From positions 124,001-188,000 of the forward strand of contig JAYPUW010000005.1 in NCBI GenBank assembly GCA_038134285.1: 64,000 nucleotides of DNA, given 5' to 3'. Source of the DNA: UBA3478 sp038134285. GTDB taxonomy: Bacteria; Bacteroidota; Bacteroidia; Flavobacteriales; Flavobacteriaceae. The notes under the pieces were generated by a model. That model saw nothing but the letters and a program-made list of their open reading frames with translations. It ran no database searches and was not told the DNA's origin. The translations under genes were made by a program, and so were the position numbers. Shown in pieces: positions 36,342-45,351 of the stretch; within the stretch, counting starts at the first letter, position 1, and every line of letters begins with the position of its first letter.

Positions 36342-37274
36342 TCAAGCAGTTGCTGATGGATCTTCTCCTCTTTTAAATCGAGCAAGAAGTACATTGAGCT
36401 CGTATCCTAAGAGCAGTATGTTAGAGTTTAGCCAGAGGTAAAACATGAGAATCAACAACCCTCCCAACGCTCCATACAATTCGTTATAGCTTGCAAATTC
36501 ATCGACGTATATTCCAAAGAAATAGGAGGTAATTATAATGAGCACTGTAGTCATGAGTGGGCCCCATGAAAAGAAAGAGGTACGCGCCTTTCTTGCGGTT
36601 CCAAAAAAATAAAGAGATGCTGTAGCCAAAAAAATAACAAATACTACTAGAAACCGCTGCAATAATCTCGCAGAAAAGAAATCCGAAGACACAATGAGTT
36701 GATTAAGGTACCACTCAGAGTATACCAACCCAAGAGCTCCAAGACTTACCCCTAAAGCCAGGGATACCCCTACCGCAAACGAATAGAGATACTGCTTGAA
36801 ATAATTACGCGTAAAGGCCACGTGATGAGAGTGAGCGAATTCACTAAATATGCTATTCACACCGTTAGCAACCAAAAAAATGGAGAGCACAAAAGTCGAA
36901 GAAAGCAAAGTACCCGTGTTCTTTTCTTTTAGCTCGGTGAAGATCTGTGAAAAATAATCTGCGGTAGCCTCAGGCAAGAAGGCTTCTAAAAATCGAAAAA
37001 GAGTTAAGTCATATGAAGCATTCGCCTGAACGAGCTCAAATAAATGCGGCATTAAGGTCAGCAAGAAAATCAAAAGAGGAAACAGTGCAGTAAATAAACT
37101 AAAGGCAATGGCACTCGCCCTAGAACTTAGTGCTCCTTTAATGAGTCCAGACCAGTACAGAGAAATCAAATCAAAGAGCGTAAATCCCTTATAACCAGGC
37201 AAACTGATACGTTTCAACCACAAGGAAGCAAAACGATAGAATCGGTCAATTAATTTAAATAGTTGCTTTTTCAT
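36342..37274 (-). CDS. YihY/BrkB family inner membrane protein
   Basis: The 310-residue protein has about six membrane helices. Its family marks are SSRASAIAFSLFTALFPLLIFLLTLMPHL near the N-terminus (core ASAIAFSLFTALFP) and FFSWGPLMTTVL and YGALGGLLILMFYLWLNSNILLLG-type helices near the end. The family was once called ribonuclease BN by mistake; its actual role is unknown, with transport or envelope functions proposed. It is 2 bases upstream of priA and divergent from rlmH. Confidence 0.88.
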   Translation of the reverse strand: MKKQLFKLIDRFYRFASLWLKRISLPGYKGFTLFDLISLYWSGLIKGALSSRASAIAFSLFTALFPLLIFLLTLMPHLFELVQANASYDLTLFRFLEAFLPEATADYFSQIFTELKEKNTGTLLSSTFVLSIFLVANGVNSIFSEFAHSHHVAFTRNYFKQYLYSFAVGVSLALGVSLGALGLVYSEWYLNQLIVSSDFFSARLLQRFLVVFVIFLATASLYFFGTARKARTSFFSWGPLMTTVLIIITSYFFGIYVDEFASYNELYGALGGLLILMFYLWLNSNILLLGYELNVLLARFKRGEDPSATA

Positions 37275-37328
37275 AATTTTTCAAGCTTAACCGATGGCCT
37301 TACCTTTAACAAAACGAAATTAATAAAA

Positions 37329-37802
37329 ATGAAGGTGACCCTTGTAGCCGTCGGAAAGACCGACTCTGGAGCCATAAGTGCTTTGGGCGATGAGTATCAG
37401 AAACGTCTAAGCCGCTATTGCAGTTTTACGCTACTCATTGCAAAAACACTTACAAAATCCAAAAACCTATCTGAAAAGGAAATTCTTGACTACGAGGCAA
37501 AAGAAATTTTAAAACTTCTTAATCCGAAAGCTTTTGTAATCGCTTTAGACGACAAGGGACAGGTAAAATCCTCCATTGAATTTGCCCAATTCATAGCGCA
37601 AAAGCGAGACTCAGGAGTTTTTGAATGGTGCTTTTTGATAGGGGGAGCCTATGGATTTTCATCAAGTCTAGAGCCTCTCATAAAGACCAAACTTTCGCTT
37701 TCAAAAATGACGTTTACCCATCAAATGGTTCGTCCTATATTTTTAGAACAGCTGTATAGGGCGTTCACCATTATAAACCACGAACCCTACCACCACGAAT
37801 AA
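37329..37802 (+). CDS. rlmH: 23S rRNA (pseudouridine1915-N3)-methyltransferase RlmH
   Basis: RlmH is a SPOUT enzyme that methylates pseudouridine 1915 in helix 69 of 23S rRNA. The knot region has FLIGGAYGFSSSL and the C-terminal motif MTFTHQMVRPIFLEQLYRA ends with INHEPYHHE. The ATG at 37329 gives MKVTLVAVGKTDSG and 157 residues, the usual length; the longer frame upstream would overlap the divergent YihY gene start. It ends 4 bases from the convergent serB-serA gene. Confidence 0.96.
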   Translation: MKVTLVAVGKTDSGAISALGDEYQKRLSRYCSFTLLIAKTLTKSKNLSEKEILDYEAKEILKLLNPKAFVIALDDKGQVKSSIEFAQFIAQKRDSGVFEWCFLIGGAYGFSSSLEPLIKTKLSLSKMTFTHQMVRPIFLEQLYRAFTIINHEPYHHE

Positions 37803-37806
37803 TAAT

Positions 37807-39690
37807 CTAATAAAGCACTCGGAATTTTATGGTATTAGGAATCGCCTTAAGGGCCGAAACCACTTCAGGATTGTAAGCCTTATTCACATCAGAAATCACG
37901 TAACCTACCGCAGGATCGGTAGATAAATACTGCCCTACCAAGTTCAATTGGTATGAGGCCAAAACTTTATTGATTTCAGCCATTACTCCAGGGACATTTC
38001 GGTGTATATGCAGAAATCGATGTCGATCTTTCTGTTGGGGCAATCGAATGGTTGGGAAGTTTACCGCGTCTTCTGTTGTTCCTGAATTGATATATCCTAA
38101 AATCTTTTTTGGAACAAAATCCGCAATATCCTTTTGAGCCTCAATCGTCGATCCCCCAACATGTGGTGTGAGAATCACATTCGGAATCCCTTGAAGCGGG
38201 GTAATAAAGTCACCATTTTCTTTTGGTTCAACGGGGAAGACATCTACTGCCGCGCCAGCAATATGACCAGATTTAAGATGTTTTGCCAAGGCATCTATAT
38301 CCACAACAAATCCTCTAGATAGATTGACGAGAATGGCCCCCGGCTTCATCAGAGACAACTCTCTATCACCTATGAGGTTCTTGTTTTGGGAATTATCATC
38401 CACGTGTAAAGAAACCACATCACTTTGCCGCAACAACTCGTCTAAGTCGTTGAATTTTTGTGCATTTCCTATAGCCAATGCATCTTGAATATCGTAATAG
38501 CAAACACGCATTCCCATTGCTTCCGCAAGAATTGAAAGTTGCTTACCGATATTACCATACCCTATAATACCTAACGTCTTTCCTCTAACTTCTTTAGAAC
38601 CAGAGGCTGTTTTATTCCATACTCCCTGGTGCATTTCAGAAGAACGTTCAAACACACTGCGCATCAGCATAATAACCTGACCTATGGCTAGTTCAACCAC
38701 CGAACGAGTATTGCTGAATGGCGCATTGAACACCACAACCCCTTTATTCTTGCATGCTTCAAGATCAATCTGAGTAGTGCCGATACAGAAAGCAGCTACC
38801 ACTAATAATTTATCCGCTGCCTCTAAAACTCCTTTGGTTACCTTGGTTTTTGAACGTATTCCGAGCACATGAATGCCTTTAATGCGTTCAATGAGTTCAT
38901 CTTCATTTAAACTGGTACTTACTAACTCTACGGCATATCCATCACTTTCTAGACGCAATAAAGCATCGTGATGAATATTTTCGAGAAGTAACATCTTAAT
39001 ACGGTTCTTTGGATAGGATATGTTTCTTGGCAAATCGTTTATAAACAAAAATTCATCTAAATTTTCAGCAATATGATCGGCGTTTTTCATCGCCTTTTCG
39101 CGTTTTACGTTCTCTGTGTAAGCAAAGAATCGGTCTGCAATACCTGCCTCTCTCATGACGTAATCTGAATACCCGTCACCAATTACCTGAACTTCTCCAG
39201 AGAGGTTCATGTTTTTTAAACAACTGATTTTACCATTATGAGAAGACAGCACATTTGCCGTGTCAAATCCAATTATATAGCCGTCATCATCAAAAACAAA
39301 AGTGTTGGCATAAACTCGATCCGCTTCGATATGAAACTGCTTTACAATGGGAATAATAAATTCTTTAAAACCACAAGAGACAATATAAATCTGATCTTTA
39401 TACTTTTCAAAAAATTGCTGATTTCGCACAAAAGAGTCACTAATTTTTTCGCTTAATTCCCCAATTAATTGCTCGAGCTGCGAACGATGAGCTCGCATTA
39501 ACTTGATTCTGCGCTCTAGTGATTCTGTAAAGGAGATTTCTCCGTCAATACCTTGATTTGTAATTTCTTGAATTTGAGCTACAATCTGATCTTTGTTTGG
39601 ATTGTCAGCTAAAGCGATCTCGGCTAAGATATCAAGGGCTTCTACCCTTGTTATCGTGCTGTCGAAGTCAAAAACGTAAGAATTAGCCAC
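37807..39690 (-). CDS. Fused phosphoserine phosphatase and D-3-phosphoglycerate dehydrogenase
   Basis: Residues 1-215 are a HAD phosphatase of the SerB type: DFDST (8-12) carries the nucleophile D8 and acid D10, and GDGYSDYVM (171-179) is motif III. Residues 230-540 are a SerA-type dehydrogenase with the NAD loop GYGNIG (377-382), R459, E488 and H510 (TPHVGGST). Residues 558-627 form an ACT domain that may bind serine. Together the protein could run the first and last steps of serine synthesis; serC is not in the window. The GTG at 39690 gives MANSYVFDFDST and lies 25 bases after a perfect -7 box, which excludes longer in-frame starts. Fusions of this kind are known in some Bacteroidetes. Confidence 0.9.
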   Translation of the reverse strand: MANSYVFDFDSTITRVEALDILAEIALADNPNKDQIVAQIQEITNQGIDGEISFTESLERRIKLMRAHRSQLEQLIGELSEKISDSFVRNQQFFEKYKDQIYIVSCGFKEFIIPIVKQFHIEADRVYANTFVFDDDGYIIGFDTANVLSSHNGKISCLKNMNLSGEVQVIGDGYSDYVMREAGIADRFFAYTENVKREKAMKNADHIAENLDEFLFINDLPRNISYPKNRIKMLLLENIHHDALLRLESDGYAVELVSTSLNEDELIERIKGIHVLGIRSKTKVTKGVLEAADKLLVVAAFCIGTTQIDLEACKNKGVVVFNAPFSNTRSVVELAIGQVIMLMRSVFERSSEMHQGVWNKTASGSKEVRGKTLGIIGYGNIGKQLSILAEAMGMRVCYYDIQDALAIGNAQKFNDLDELLRQSDVVSLHVDDNSQNKNLIGDRELSLMKPGAILVNLSRGFVVDIDALAKHLKSGHIAGAAVDVFPVEPKENGDFITPLQGIPNVILTPHVGGSTIEAQKDIADFVPKKILGYINSGTTEDAVNFPTIRLPQQKDRHRFLHIHRNVPGVMAEINKVLASYQLNLVGQYLSTDPAVGYVISDVNKAYNPEVVSALKAIPNTIKFRVLY

Positions 39691-39714
39691 GAATAACGTT
39701 TGATGATTGATAGA

Positions 39715-39722
39715 CAAATGTA
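39715..39722 (-). promoter_or_regulatory. Putative -7 promoter element of the serB-serA fusion gene
   Basis: The minus strand reads TACATTTG, a perfect TAnnTTTG match, 25 bases before the GTG start. A transcript starting just downstream would lack the upstream in-frame codons, so it decides the start. The -33 half is not clear. Confidence 0.55.
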
Positions 39723-39773
39723 GGCTTATTTTAATTTTTAATATTGTAGAAAATAAAGGCACCCACACTAGTT

Positions 39774-40370
39774 ATGAATCATTTATACGCTGATCATCTG
39801 CTTTTTGCAACACATAACCAAGCGAAGGTGAGCGAGCTCTCTCGTCTTATTTCACCCTCAAAAAAAATAGTTTCTCTCGACGAACTAGGGTATGACCAAG
39901 AAATTCCTGAAATAGGAGATACGCTTGAAGAAAACGCCTTACAAAAAGCCAAAACCATTTTCGACATCTTTAAAATACCCTGTTTCTCTGATGATAGCGG
40001 TCTATTCATAGAAGCCTTAGATGGAGAACCTGGGGTGCATTCTGCCTATTACAGTGGAAAGAGAGATTACTGCATAAACAATAAGCTGGTACTTGATAAG
40101 TTATCCGGAATCACCAACCGTAAAGCCTACTTTAAAACCATTATTTGCTTGATCGAGCCTGACGGAAAAACAATGTATTTTGAAGGTGTCGTAAAAGGAA
40201 GTATAGCAAGAGATAGCCTTGGAGAAAACGGTTTTGGCTACGATCCTATCTTTATTCCTGAAGGGCACACTAAAACCTTTGGCGAACTTAGCGTTGATAT
40301 TAAAAAAGCGCTTAGTCACAGAGCGCGGGCAACAGAAAAACTCATAAACTATTTAAGAGCTAAAGAATAG
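39774..40370 (+). CDS. rdgB: Non-canonical purine NTP pyrophosphatase (RdgB/HAM1)
   Basis: RdgB hydrolyses ITP, dITP and XTP, keeping deaminated purines out of nucleic acids. The family start LLFATHNQAKVSEL (the ATxNxxKxxE motif) is present. Further marks are SDDSGLFIEALDGEPGVHSAYYSG and NGFGYDPIFIPEG, with the terminal SHRARA. At 198 residues it is normal. It is divergent from the serB-serA gene, sharing an 83-base promoter region. Confidence 0.95.
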   Translation: MNHLYADHLLFATHNQAKVSELSRLISPSKKIVSLDELGYDQEIPEIGDTLEENALQKAKTIFDIFKIPCFSDDSGLFIEALDGEPGVHSAYYSGKRDYCINNKLVLDKLSGITNRKAYFKTIICLIEPDGKTMYFEGVVKGSIARDSLGENGFGYDPIFIPEGHTKTFGELSVDIKKALSHRARATEKLINYLRAKE

Positions 40371-40395
40371 TTTATAGCATAGAACAAGAATAGTC

Positions 40396-40403
40396 TACCT
40401 TTG
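40396..40403 (+). promoter_or_regulatory. Putative -7 promoter element of the DEAD-box helicase gene
   Basis: TACCTTTG is a full TAnnTTTG match, 17 bases before the helicase ATG. The same octamer precedes purB, purL and the GlmU-like gene. The -33 half is poor (TTTA about 21 bases upstream). Confidence 0.55.
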
Positions 40404-40420
40404 CAGCGAAATTCAACCTA

Positions 40421-42130
40421 ATGCAATCATTCAAGTCCCTAGGACTATCTGCCCCTCTGCTTCAAGCAATTGAACAACTGGGCTTCACTGACCCCACTGA
40501 AATTCAAAAAAAAGCAATTCCGGCACTTTTAGAGCAAGAAACCGACATGGTTGCTCTTGCACAAACGGGAACCGGAAAAACGGCGGCCTTTGGTTTTCCT
40601 CTATTGCAAAAAATACAGCCCAAAGAACATAAGGTTCAAGGGCTTATCATAGCACCTACACGCGAATTATGCCTTCAAATTACTCAAGAGCTAAAGAAAT
40701 ATGCTTCTGAGCTGAACCGGGTTTCGGTTGTGGCGGTCTACGGTGGTGCAAGCATTAGAGAGCAAGCAGATCAAATTAAGAGAGGGGCTCATATTGTAGT
40801 CGCAACTCCTGGAAGATTAATCGATTTAATTGAGCGCAGAATGCTTTCGATTGATGCGATTGATTACTGTGTCTTAGATGAAGCTGATGAGATGCTAAAC
40901 ATGGGGTTCTATCAAGACATTAAAAGCATCTTAAGCCACACCCCAAAAACAAAGCAAACATGGCTTTTCTCAGCAACTATGCCTAAAGAAGTGGCTGAGA
41001 TTGCTAAAGAATTTATGCGTAACCCCATTGAAATCACGGTGGGTACGAAAAATGAGGGGACCAATTCAGTCAGTCACTTCTACTTTCAAGTTACTTCACG
41101 CACCCGTTACCAAGTCTTGAAGCGCCTTGTTGACAGTGATCCTGAATTGTTTTCAGTAGTTTTTTGTAGAACAAAAATTGAAACTCAGAAAATCGCTGAA
41201 CGTCTCATTGAAGACGGATATAATGCAGGAGCCCTTCACGGTGACCTTAGCCAAAACCAACGCGACCTGGTAATGGCGGGCTTTAGAAAACGGCAATTAC
41301 AAATCCTAATTGCTACCGATGTGGCCGCAAGAGGCATAGACGTTGATGACATTACTCATGTCATTCACTATCAAATGCCGGATGATCCTGAAACCTACAA
41401 TCACCGAAGCGGACGCACGGGAAGAGCGGGTAAAACGGGCTATTCGTATTGTCTTACTACCTCTAGCGATCGTCAAAAGATTAGTGCCTTTCAAAAAAGA
41501 CTAAAGCAACCGTTCTCAGAAGGAAATGTTCCGAGCGTTGAAGAAATCATTCAAAATCAACTTCATAAACACGCTCAAAAGCTAGCCGAAATTGAGGTCC
41601 ATGAACAACTAGATATTTATTTACCAGAGCTTCAGAAATCCCTGAAGAAACTTAGTAAAGATGATCTCATAAAAAAAGTGTTCAGTGAGGTTTTTAACAG
41701 ACTCCAGAAATACTATCAAAATTCAAACGGCACACTTAGCCCTGCTTCCGAAGATTCATTCACAAAAGAAAAAAGCTTTCAGAATGAAGTGCGTTTCTTT
41801 ATCAATCTTGGTGAACGCGACGGATTCGATTGGAGATCACTTAAAGATTTTCTTCGTGAAGAACTAAGTCTAGATAAGGACGACTTGTTCAAGGTCGATG
41901 TGCTGAAGAATTTTTCTTTCTTCAATGTAGAAACAGCCATTAGTGAACGCGTATTAGGCCTGCTTCCAGGAAAGCCCTTCGGTTCTCATAAAATCAATGT
42001 AGAAATCACGCAAGACAGCGGAAATAATAAAAAACAAAAAAATGGCCGAAAAGGAACCAAAAGCTCAAGAAATTTCAGTCATCCAAGTAAAAAAACGCGT
42101 TCTAAAAAACCAAGGAAAGGATTTTACTAA
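40421..42130 (+). CDS. deaD: DEAD-box ATP-dependent RNA helicase, DeaD/CsdA type
   Basis: The two RecA domains carry AQTGTGKT (Walker A), PTREL, TPGR, VLDEADEM, SAT, and HRSGRTGRAG in the normal order. About residues 465-540 form a DbpA-type RRM-like RNA-binding domain (FINLGERDGFDW...), typical of DeaD/CsdA, followed by a basic tail rich in Lys, Arg and Asn. Such helicases aid ribosome assembly and mRNA turnover, especially in the cold. At 569 residues it fits the Bacteroidetes form. It has its own -7 box. Confidence 0.93.
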   Translation: MQSFKSLGLSAPLLQAIEQLGFTDPTEIQKKAIPALLEQETDMVALAQTGTGKTAAFGFPLLQKIQPKEHKVQGLIIAPTRELCLQITQELKKYASELNRVSVVAVYGGASIREQADQIKRGAHIVVATPGRLIDLIERRMLSIDAIDYCVLDEADEMLNMGFYQDIKSILSHTPKTKQTWLFSATMPKEVAEIAKEFMRNPIEITVGTKNEGTNSVSHFYFQVTSRTRYQVLKRLVDSDPELFSVVFCRTKIETQKIAERLIEDGYNAGALHGDLSQNQRDLVMAGFRKRQLQILIATDVAARGIDVDDITHVIHYQMPDDPETYNHRSGRTGRAGKTGYSYCLTTSSDRQKISAFQKRLKQPFSEGNVPSVEEIIQNQLHKHAQKLAEIEVHEQLDIYLPELQKSLKKLSKDDLIKKVFSEVFNRLQKYYQNSNGTLSPASEDSFTKEKSFQNEVRFFINLGERDGFDWRSLKDFLREELSLDKDDLFKVDVLKNFSFFNVETAISERVLGLLPGKPFGSHKINVEITQDSGNNKKQKNGRKGTKSSRNFSHPSKKTRSKKPRKGFY

Positions 42131-42179
42131 GCTTTAGAGGCTATATTCTTATCGCTCTTTCGTAATTTTCTAAAAATTA

Positions 42180-42962
42180 TTGAATGTGATCACACCTAAA
42201 GCGCTCCTGACTTTTTTCATTTTCTTTTTGACCCTTGGAGTGTGGGCACAAAACAAAGCAAGTTTTACAAAGCAACTTAAGGCTAAGGTAGTGAGCGCCA
42301 CCAATAGCTTACCTCTAGAGAGTGTTCATATTATTAATCTTCAATCCATCGTCGGAACGATAACCGACCAAGAAGGAGCTTTTGAGATTCCAGTACAAGT
42401 CGGTGACACGCTATACGTCACATATCTTGGATATAAATCTGAAAAGATCAGAGTAAATAATGACCTTTTAAATATCGAAGGATCCACTATCGCCTTAACC
42501 GAATTAGCGTATGCATTAGAAGAAGTCGTGGTACGTCCTTACCAGTTAACCGGTTTTCTTGAAATCGATATCAAATACCTACCCATAAGCACTGCGTTTC
42601 AGTACAGTATTTCAGGACTTAATAAAAGTTATGAGGCTAGAAATAGTAGATCAAGGGGAACACAAAAAGTAATAAGCGGTCTTTTGAATCCATTAGAAAC
42701 CATTGGCTCACTATTTGCCAAGAAGGCACCACAGCTAAGAAAACTACCTAATATCAAACAAGACGAGAGTATCCGGTCGTTACTCACAACAAAATTTGAC
42801 CGAGAAACACTAACAGCGCTATTGCAAATTGATAGTTCTGAAATCGAACGCATGCTAAATCAGTGTAATTATTCGGAGGGTTTCATCCAATCCGCGAATG
42901 ATTTGCAAATTCTAGATGCATTGAATTTGTGCTATGAAGAGTACAAAGTCTTGAATCGTTAA
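42180..42962 (+). CDS. Exported protein with a carboxypeptidase-regulatory-like domain
   Basis: A signal peptide (about 1-20, ending LGVWAQ) precedes a CarboxypepD_reg-like beta-sandwich at about 28-110: AKVVSATNSLPLESVHIINL, GTITDQEGAFEIPVQVGDTLYVTYLGYKSEKI (core TDQEGAFEIPVQ), and a region ending EEVVVRP. This domain also forms the N-terminus of SusC-type TonB receptors, but no barrel or plug follows; the remaining 150 residues are unassigned. The protein is probably periplasmic or surface-exposed with unknown function. The start is TTG; a GTG two codons later is equally possible. Confidence 0.75.
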   Translation: MNVITPKALLTFFIFFLTLGVWAQNKASFTKQLKAKVVSATNSLPLESVHIINLQSIVGTITDQEGAFEIPVQVGDTLYVTYLGYKSEKIRVNNDLLNIEGSTIALTELAYALEEVVVRPYQLTGFLEIDIKYLPISTAFQYSISGLNKSYEARNSRSRGTQKVISGLLNPLETIGSLFAKKAPQLRKLPNIKQDESIRSLLTTKFDRETLTALLQIDSSEIERMLNQCNYSEGFIQSANDLQILDALNLCYEEYKVLNR

Positions 42963-42996
42963 GAAGACAACTCCTTTTCAGCTCAGGTTTTATGAA

Positions 42997-43004
42997 TACC
43001 TTTG
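42997..43004 (+). promoter_or_regulatory. Putative -7 promoter element of purB
   Basis: TACCTTTG matches TAnnTTTG fully and lies 15 bases before the purB ATG chosen. It overlaps the longer in-frame TTG start, which supports the shorter one. No -33 TTG is seen. Confidence 0.5.
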
Positions 43005-43019
43005 TTTTTTGAATCTACC

Positions 43020-44363
43020 ATGAATCTAAACGAATTAACGGCAGTTTCGCCCATCGACGGCAGATACCGAAGTAAACTCAAAGAACTAGCACCCTATTTT
43101 TCAGAAATTGCACTCATACGCTATCGCATTTGGGTTGAAGTTGAATACTTCATCTTCCTCAACGAAACCGGATTAAATCCGCTTTCACCTCTCAGCACTG
43201 CGCAAATTGATGGACTTAGAGCTCTTTACCTCAACTTTACTGAAGAAGACGCAATAGAAGTAAAGACCATCGAAAAAACCACAAATCACGATGTAAAGGC
43301 AGTCGAGTATTTCATTAAAAAACACATAGACGCGCTTGGTTTAAGCGCGATCAAAGAATTTATTCATTTCGGCCTAACCTCGCAAGACATCAATAATACA
43401 GCGATACCCCTTTCTCTTAAAAATGCCATGGAGCAATCCATACTTCCGGCCTTTCGTCAGTTAATAGAAGAACTCAAGGTTAGAGTAGCAGAATGGGACG
43501 ACATCGCTATGCTTGCTAGAACCCATGGACAACCAGCTTCCCCTACCCGTTTAGGGAAAGAAATAGCGGTTTTTGTAGTACGACTTGAAGAACAACTTAA
43601 CGGTCTATTGAATCAGAAGTATGCAGGCAAATTTGGAGGAGCTACTGGTAATTTTAATGCACATGCTGTGGCCTATCCAGGGAATGACTGGAAAAGCTTC
43701 GCTAAAACTTTTGTAGAAGACCGTTTAGGATTGGATTATAGTTTTCCTACCACCCAAATCGAGCACTATGATCATCTAGCCGCTTTATTTGATGGTCTAA
43801 AGCGCCTAAATACAATTCTAATTGACTTTTCTCGAGACGTATGGGCATATGTGTCTCTCGATTATTTTAAACAGAAAATCAAGGCAGGAGAAGTAGGTTC
43901 GTCAGCGATGCCTCACAAAGTGAATCCGATTGACTTTGAAAATGCCGAAGGAAATTTAGGCATTGCCAATGCACTCTTCGAACATTTAGCAGCAAAGCTC
44001 CCTATTTCACGTCTTCAAAGAGACTTGACTGACAGCACAGTGTTAAGAAATATCGGAGTTCCAATAGCTCATACCCTTATAGCTTTAAAATCAATCGAAA
44101 AAGGTCTCGGAAAGCTTTTGGTCAATAAGGAAAAGATTAGCATGGATCTTTCTAACAATTGGGCTGTCGTAGCTGAGGCTATTCAAACTGTTTTGAGACG
44201 AGAAGGGTACCCTAATCCCTACGAAGCTCTTAAAGCATTAACGCGAACCAACGAAGTGATCACAGAGGCTTCAATAACAGAATTCATCACTCAACTCAAT
44301 GTAACTGAAACAGTGAAAGCCGAACTACGGGGAATTACTCCTTTCAACTACACGGGAATTTAG
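43020..44363 (+). CDS. purB: Adenylosuccinate lyase
   Basis: PurB removes fumarate from SAICAR and from adenylosuccinate in purine synthesis. The family signature is SSAMPHKVNPIDFENAEGN, with the catalytic serine in this loop. TSQDINNTA and ARTHGQPASPTRLGKE are the other two conserved regions. The ATG at 43020 gives MNLNELTAVSPIDGRY, the usual N-terminus, and 447 residues. Its last 4 bases overlap the convergent DUF4252 gene. purL, another purine gene, is at the right edge of the window behind the same TACCTTTG octamer. Confidence 0.96.
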   Translation: MNLNELTAVSPIDGRYRSKLKELAPYFSEIALIRYRIWVEVEYFIFLNETGLNPLSPLSTAQIDGLRALYLNFTEEDAIEVKTIEKTTNHDVKAVEYFIKKHIDALGLSAIKEFIHFGLTSQDINNTAIPLSLKNAMEQSILPAFRQLIEELKVRVAEWDDIAMLARTHGQPASPTRLGKEIAVFVVRLEEQLNGLLNQKYAGKFGGATGNFNAHAVAYPGNDWKSFAKTFVEDRLGLDYSFPTTQIEHYDHLAALFDGLKRLNTILIDFSRDVWAYVSLDYFKQKIKAGEVGSSAMPHKVNPIDFENAEGNLGIANALFEHLAAKLPISRLQRDLTDSTVLRNIGVPIAHTLIALKSIEKGLGKLLVNKEKISMDLSNNWAVVAEAIQTVLRREGYPNPYEALKALTRTNEVITEASITEFITQLNVTETVKAELRGITPFNYTGI

Positions 44364-44908
44364 TCCTGTTTGCGGTTTAACTCTCCTAATTCTTCTGGAA
44401 GGTTCAACTTAGAAGCAAGTAAGCCTATTTTCTCCATTTCTAGATCTCCCGTGATCGAAAGCAGAACCGTTTCAAAATTGCGTCCGTTGATATTGACATT
44501 CTTAAGTTCGGTTACGAGCATTAGTAATTCTTTAATACGATCGCCTTTACCCGAATCAGCATAAAAATATACCTGCGACTCATCATCCTCTACAATCATA
44601 AGCTCCATCAGTTTCTTAGAACTCACATAAGAGAAGGCGTCTTCTTTAAGGGATTCTGCAGTAGTGTTGTCTGAAGTGGTCAACACCCTTAAACTGCTAA
44701 TTTCTTTCGCTAAATCGACAAATGCCTGAGCATCTGGATCGTTAATAACTAGTTGCATGTTCGCAAAGAGTTTAAACATACTCTCAGAAATAACAACTGA
44801 TGTGACTTCTTTTTGACGTGCGTATTTATCAAAAAGTGATTGAGCAGAAAGGCCTTGTAGGCTCACAGCCATAAGTACTAAGGCAATTTTAATCGTTTGA
44901 ATTTTCAT
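44360..44908 (-). CDS. DUF4252 domain exported protein
   Basis: The 182-residue protein has a signal peptide (about 1-22, ending QGLSAQ). The DUF4252 core is visible as SLFDKYARQKEVTSVVISESMFKLFANM, SSLRVLTTSDN, and a terminal ETVLLSITGDLEMEKIGLLASKLNLP. The family's function is unknown; members are usually coded next to ECF sigma factor genes in Bacteroidetes, as here. It is the third gene of the sigma/anti-sigma run with a 5-base gap, which suggests it is controlled with it. Confidence 0.85.
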   Translation of the reverse strand: MKIQTIKIALVLMAVSLQGLSAQSLFDKYARQKEVTSVVISESMFKLFANMQLVINDPDAQAFVDLAKEISSLRVLTTSDNTTAESLKEDAFSYVSSKKLMELMIVEDDESQVYFYADSGKGDRIKELLMLVTELKNVNINGRNFETVLLSITGDLEMEKIGLLASKLNLPEELGELNRKQD

Positions 44909-44913
44909 AGGTT

Positions 44914-45351
44914 TTATTTTAAAATTTTCTGTACAGTTTGATCCATATAATCTAGGTACACTAATTGCTCTTGAGCTTGTTTTAATTGCTTTGAAATGAG
45001 TTCGAAGGCCTTCTTCGTTTCAATATAGGCCTCTTGCATTTTTCTCTCTTGATACTCTTCTTGAAGACGATACACTCCAAAGGATGTTACAATGAGCAAA
45101 GCAAATGAAGCTGCGATACGCATCCACGAGATAACCGAAGAAAGTCTTGTGCTAGGCTCTTCAAGGCTTACTTTAAGCTGTTGCTCATTTTGGGTATACA
45201 TGAAAACGTCCCTAGCCCATTCCCATTCAGGGTCGATAGGTCTTCCTGCGTCTCTAAAATAGCGCCGCAATAGCATTTCTTCTTCTAGACTTGTTTGACC
45301 ATCTAGATATTTTTCCAGTAAGGCCTGTATTGCATTATGACTCGTTTTCAT
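44914..45351 (-). CDS. Putative anti-sigma factor (single-pass membrane protein)
   Basis: The 145-residue protein has a short N-terminal segment LLEKYLDGQTSLEEEMLLRRYFR resembling the start of many Bacteroidetes anti-sigma factors. A membrane helix spans about 76-94 (RIAASFALLIVTSFGVY), followed by a charged coiled coil to the C-terminus. No zinc-binding HxxxCxxC motif is seen. Its start overlaps the stop of the sigma factor gene by 17 bases, so coupling is expected. The anti-sigma role is inferred from context and architecture. Confidence 0.7.
   Translation of the reverse strand: MKTSHNAIQALLEKYLDGQTSLEEEMLLRRYFRDAGRPIDPEWEWARDVFMYTQNEQQLKVSLEEPSTRLSSVISWMRIAASFALLIVTSFGVYRLQEEYQERKMQEAYIETKKAFELISKQLKQAQEQLVYLDYMDQTVQKILK

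Noticed and set aside
36340..36345. TTG start of priA two codons upstream
   Set aside because: It would overlap the YihY-family stop, and the ATG at 36339 gives the usual N-terminus.
39691..39768. Upstream extension of the serB-serA frame to a GTG at 39768
   Set aside because: The -7 promoter box falls inside it, and the added residues are not part of the phosphatase fold.
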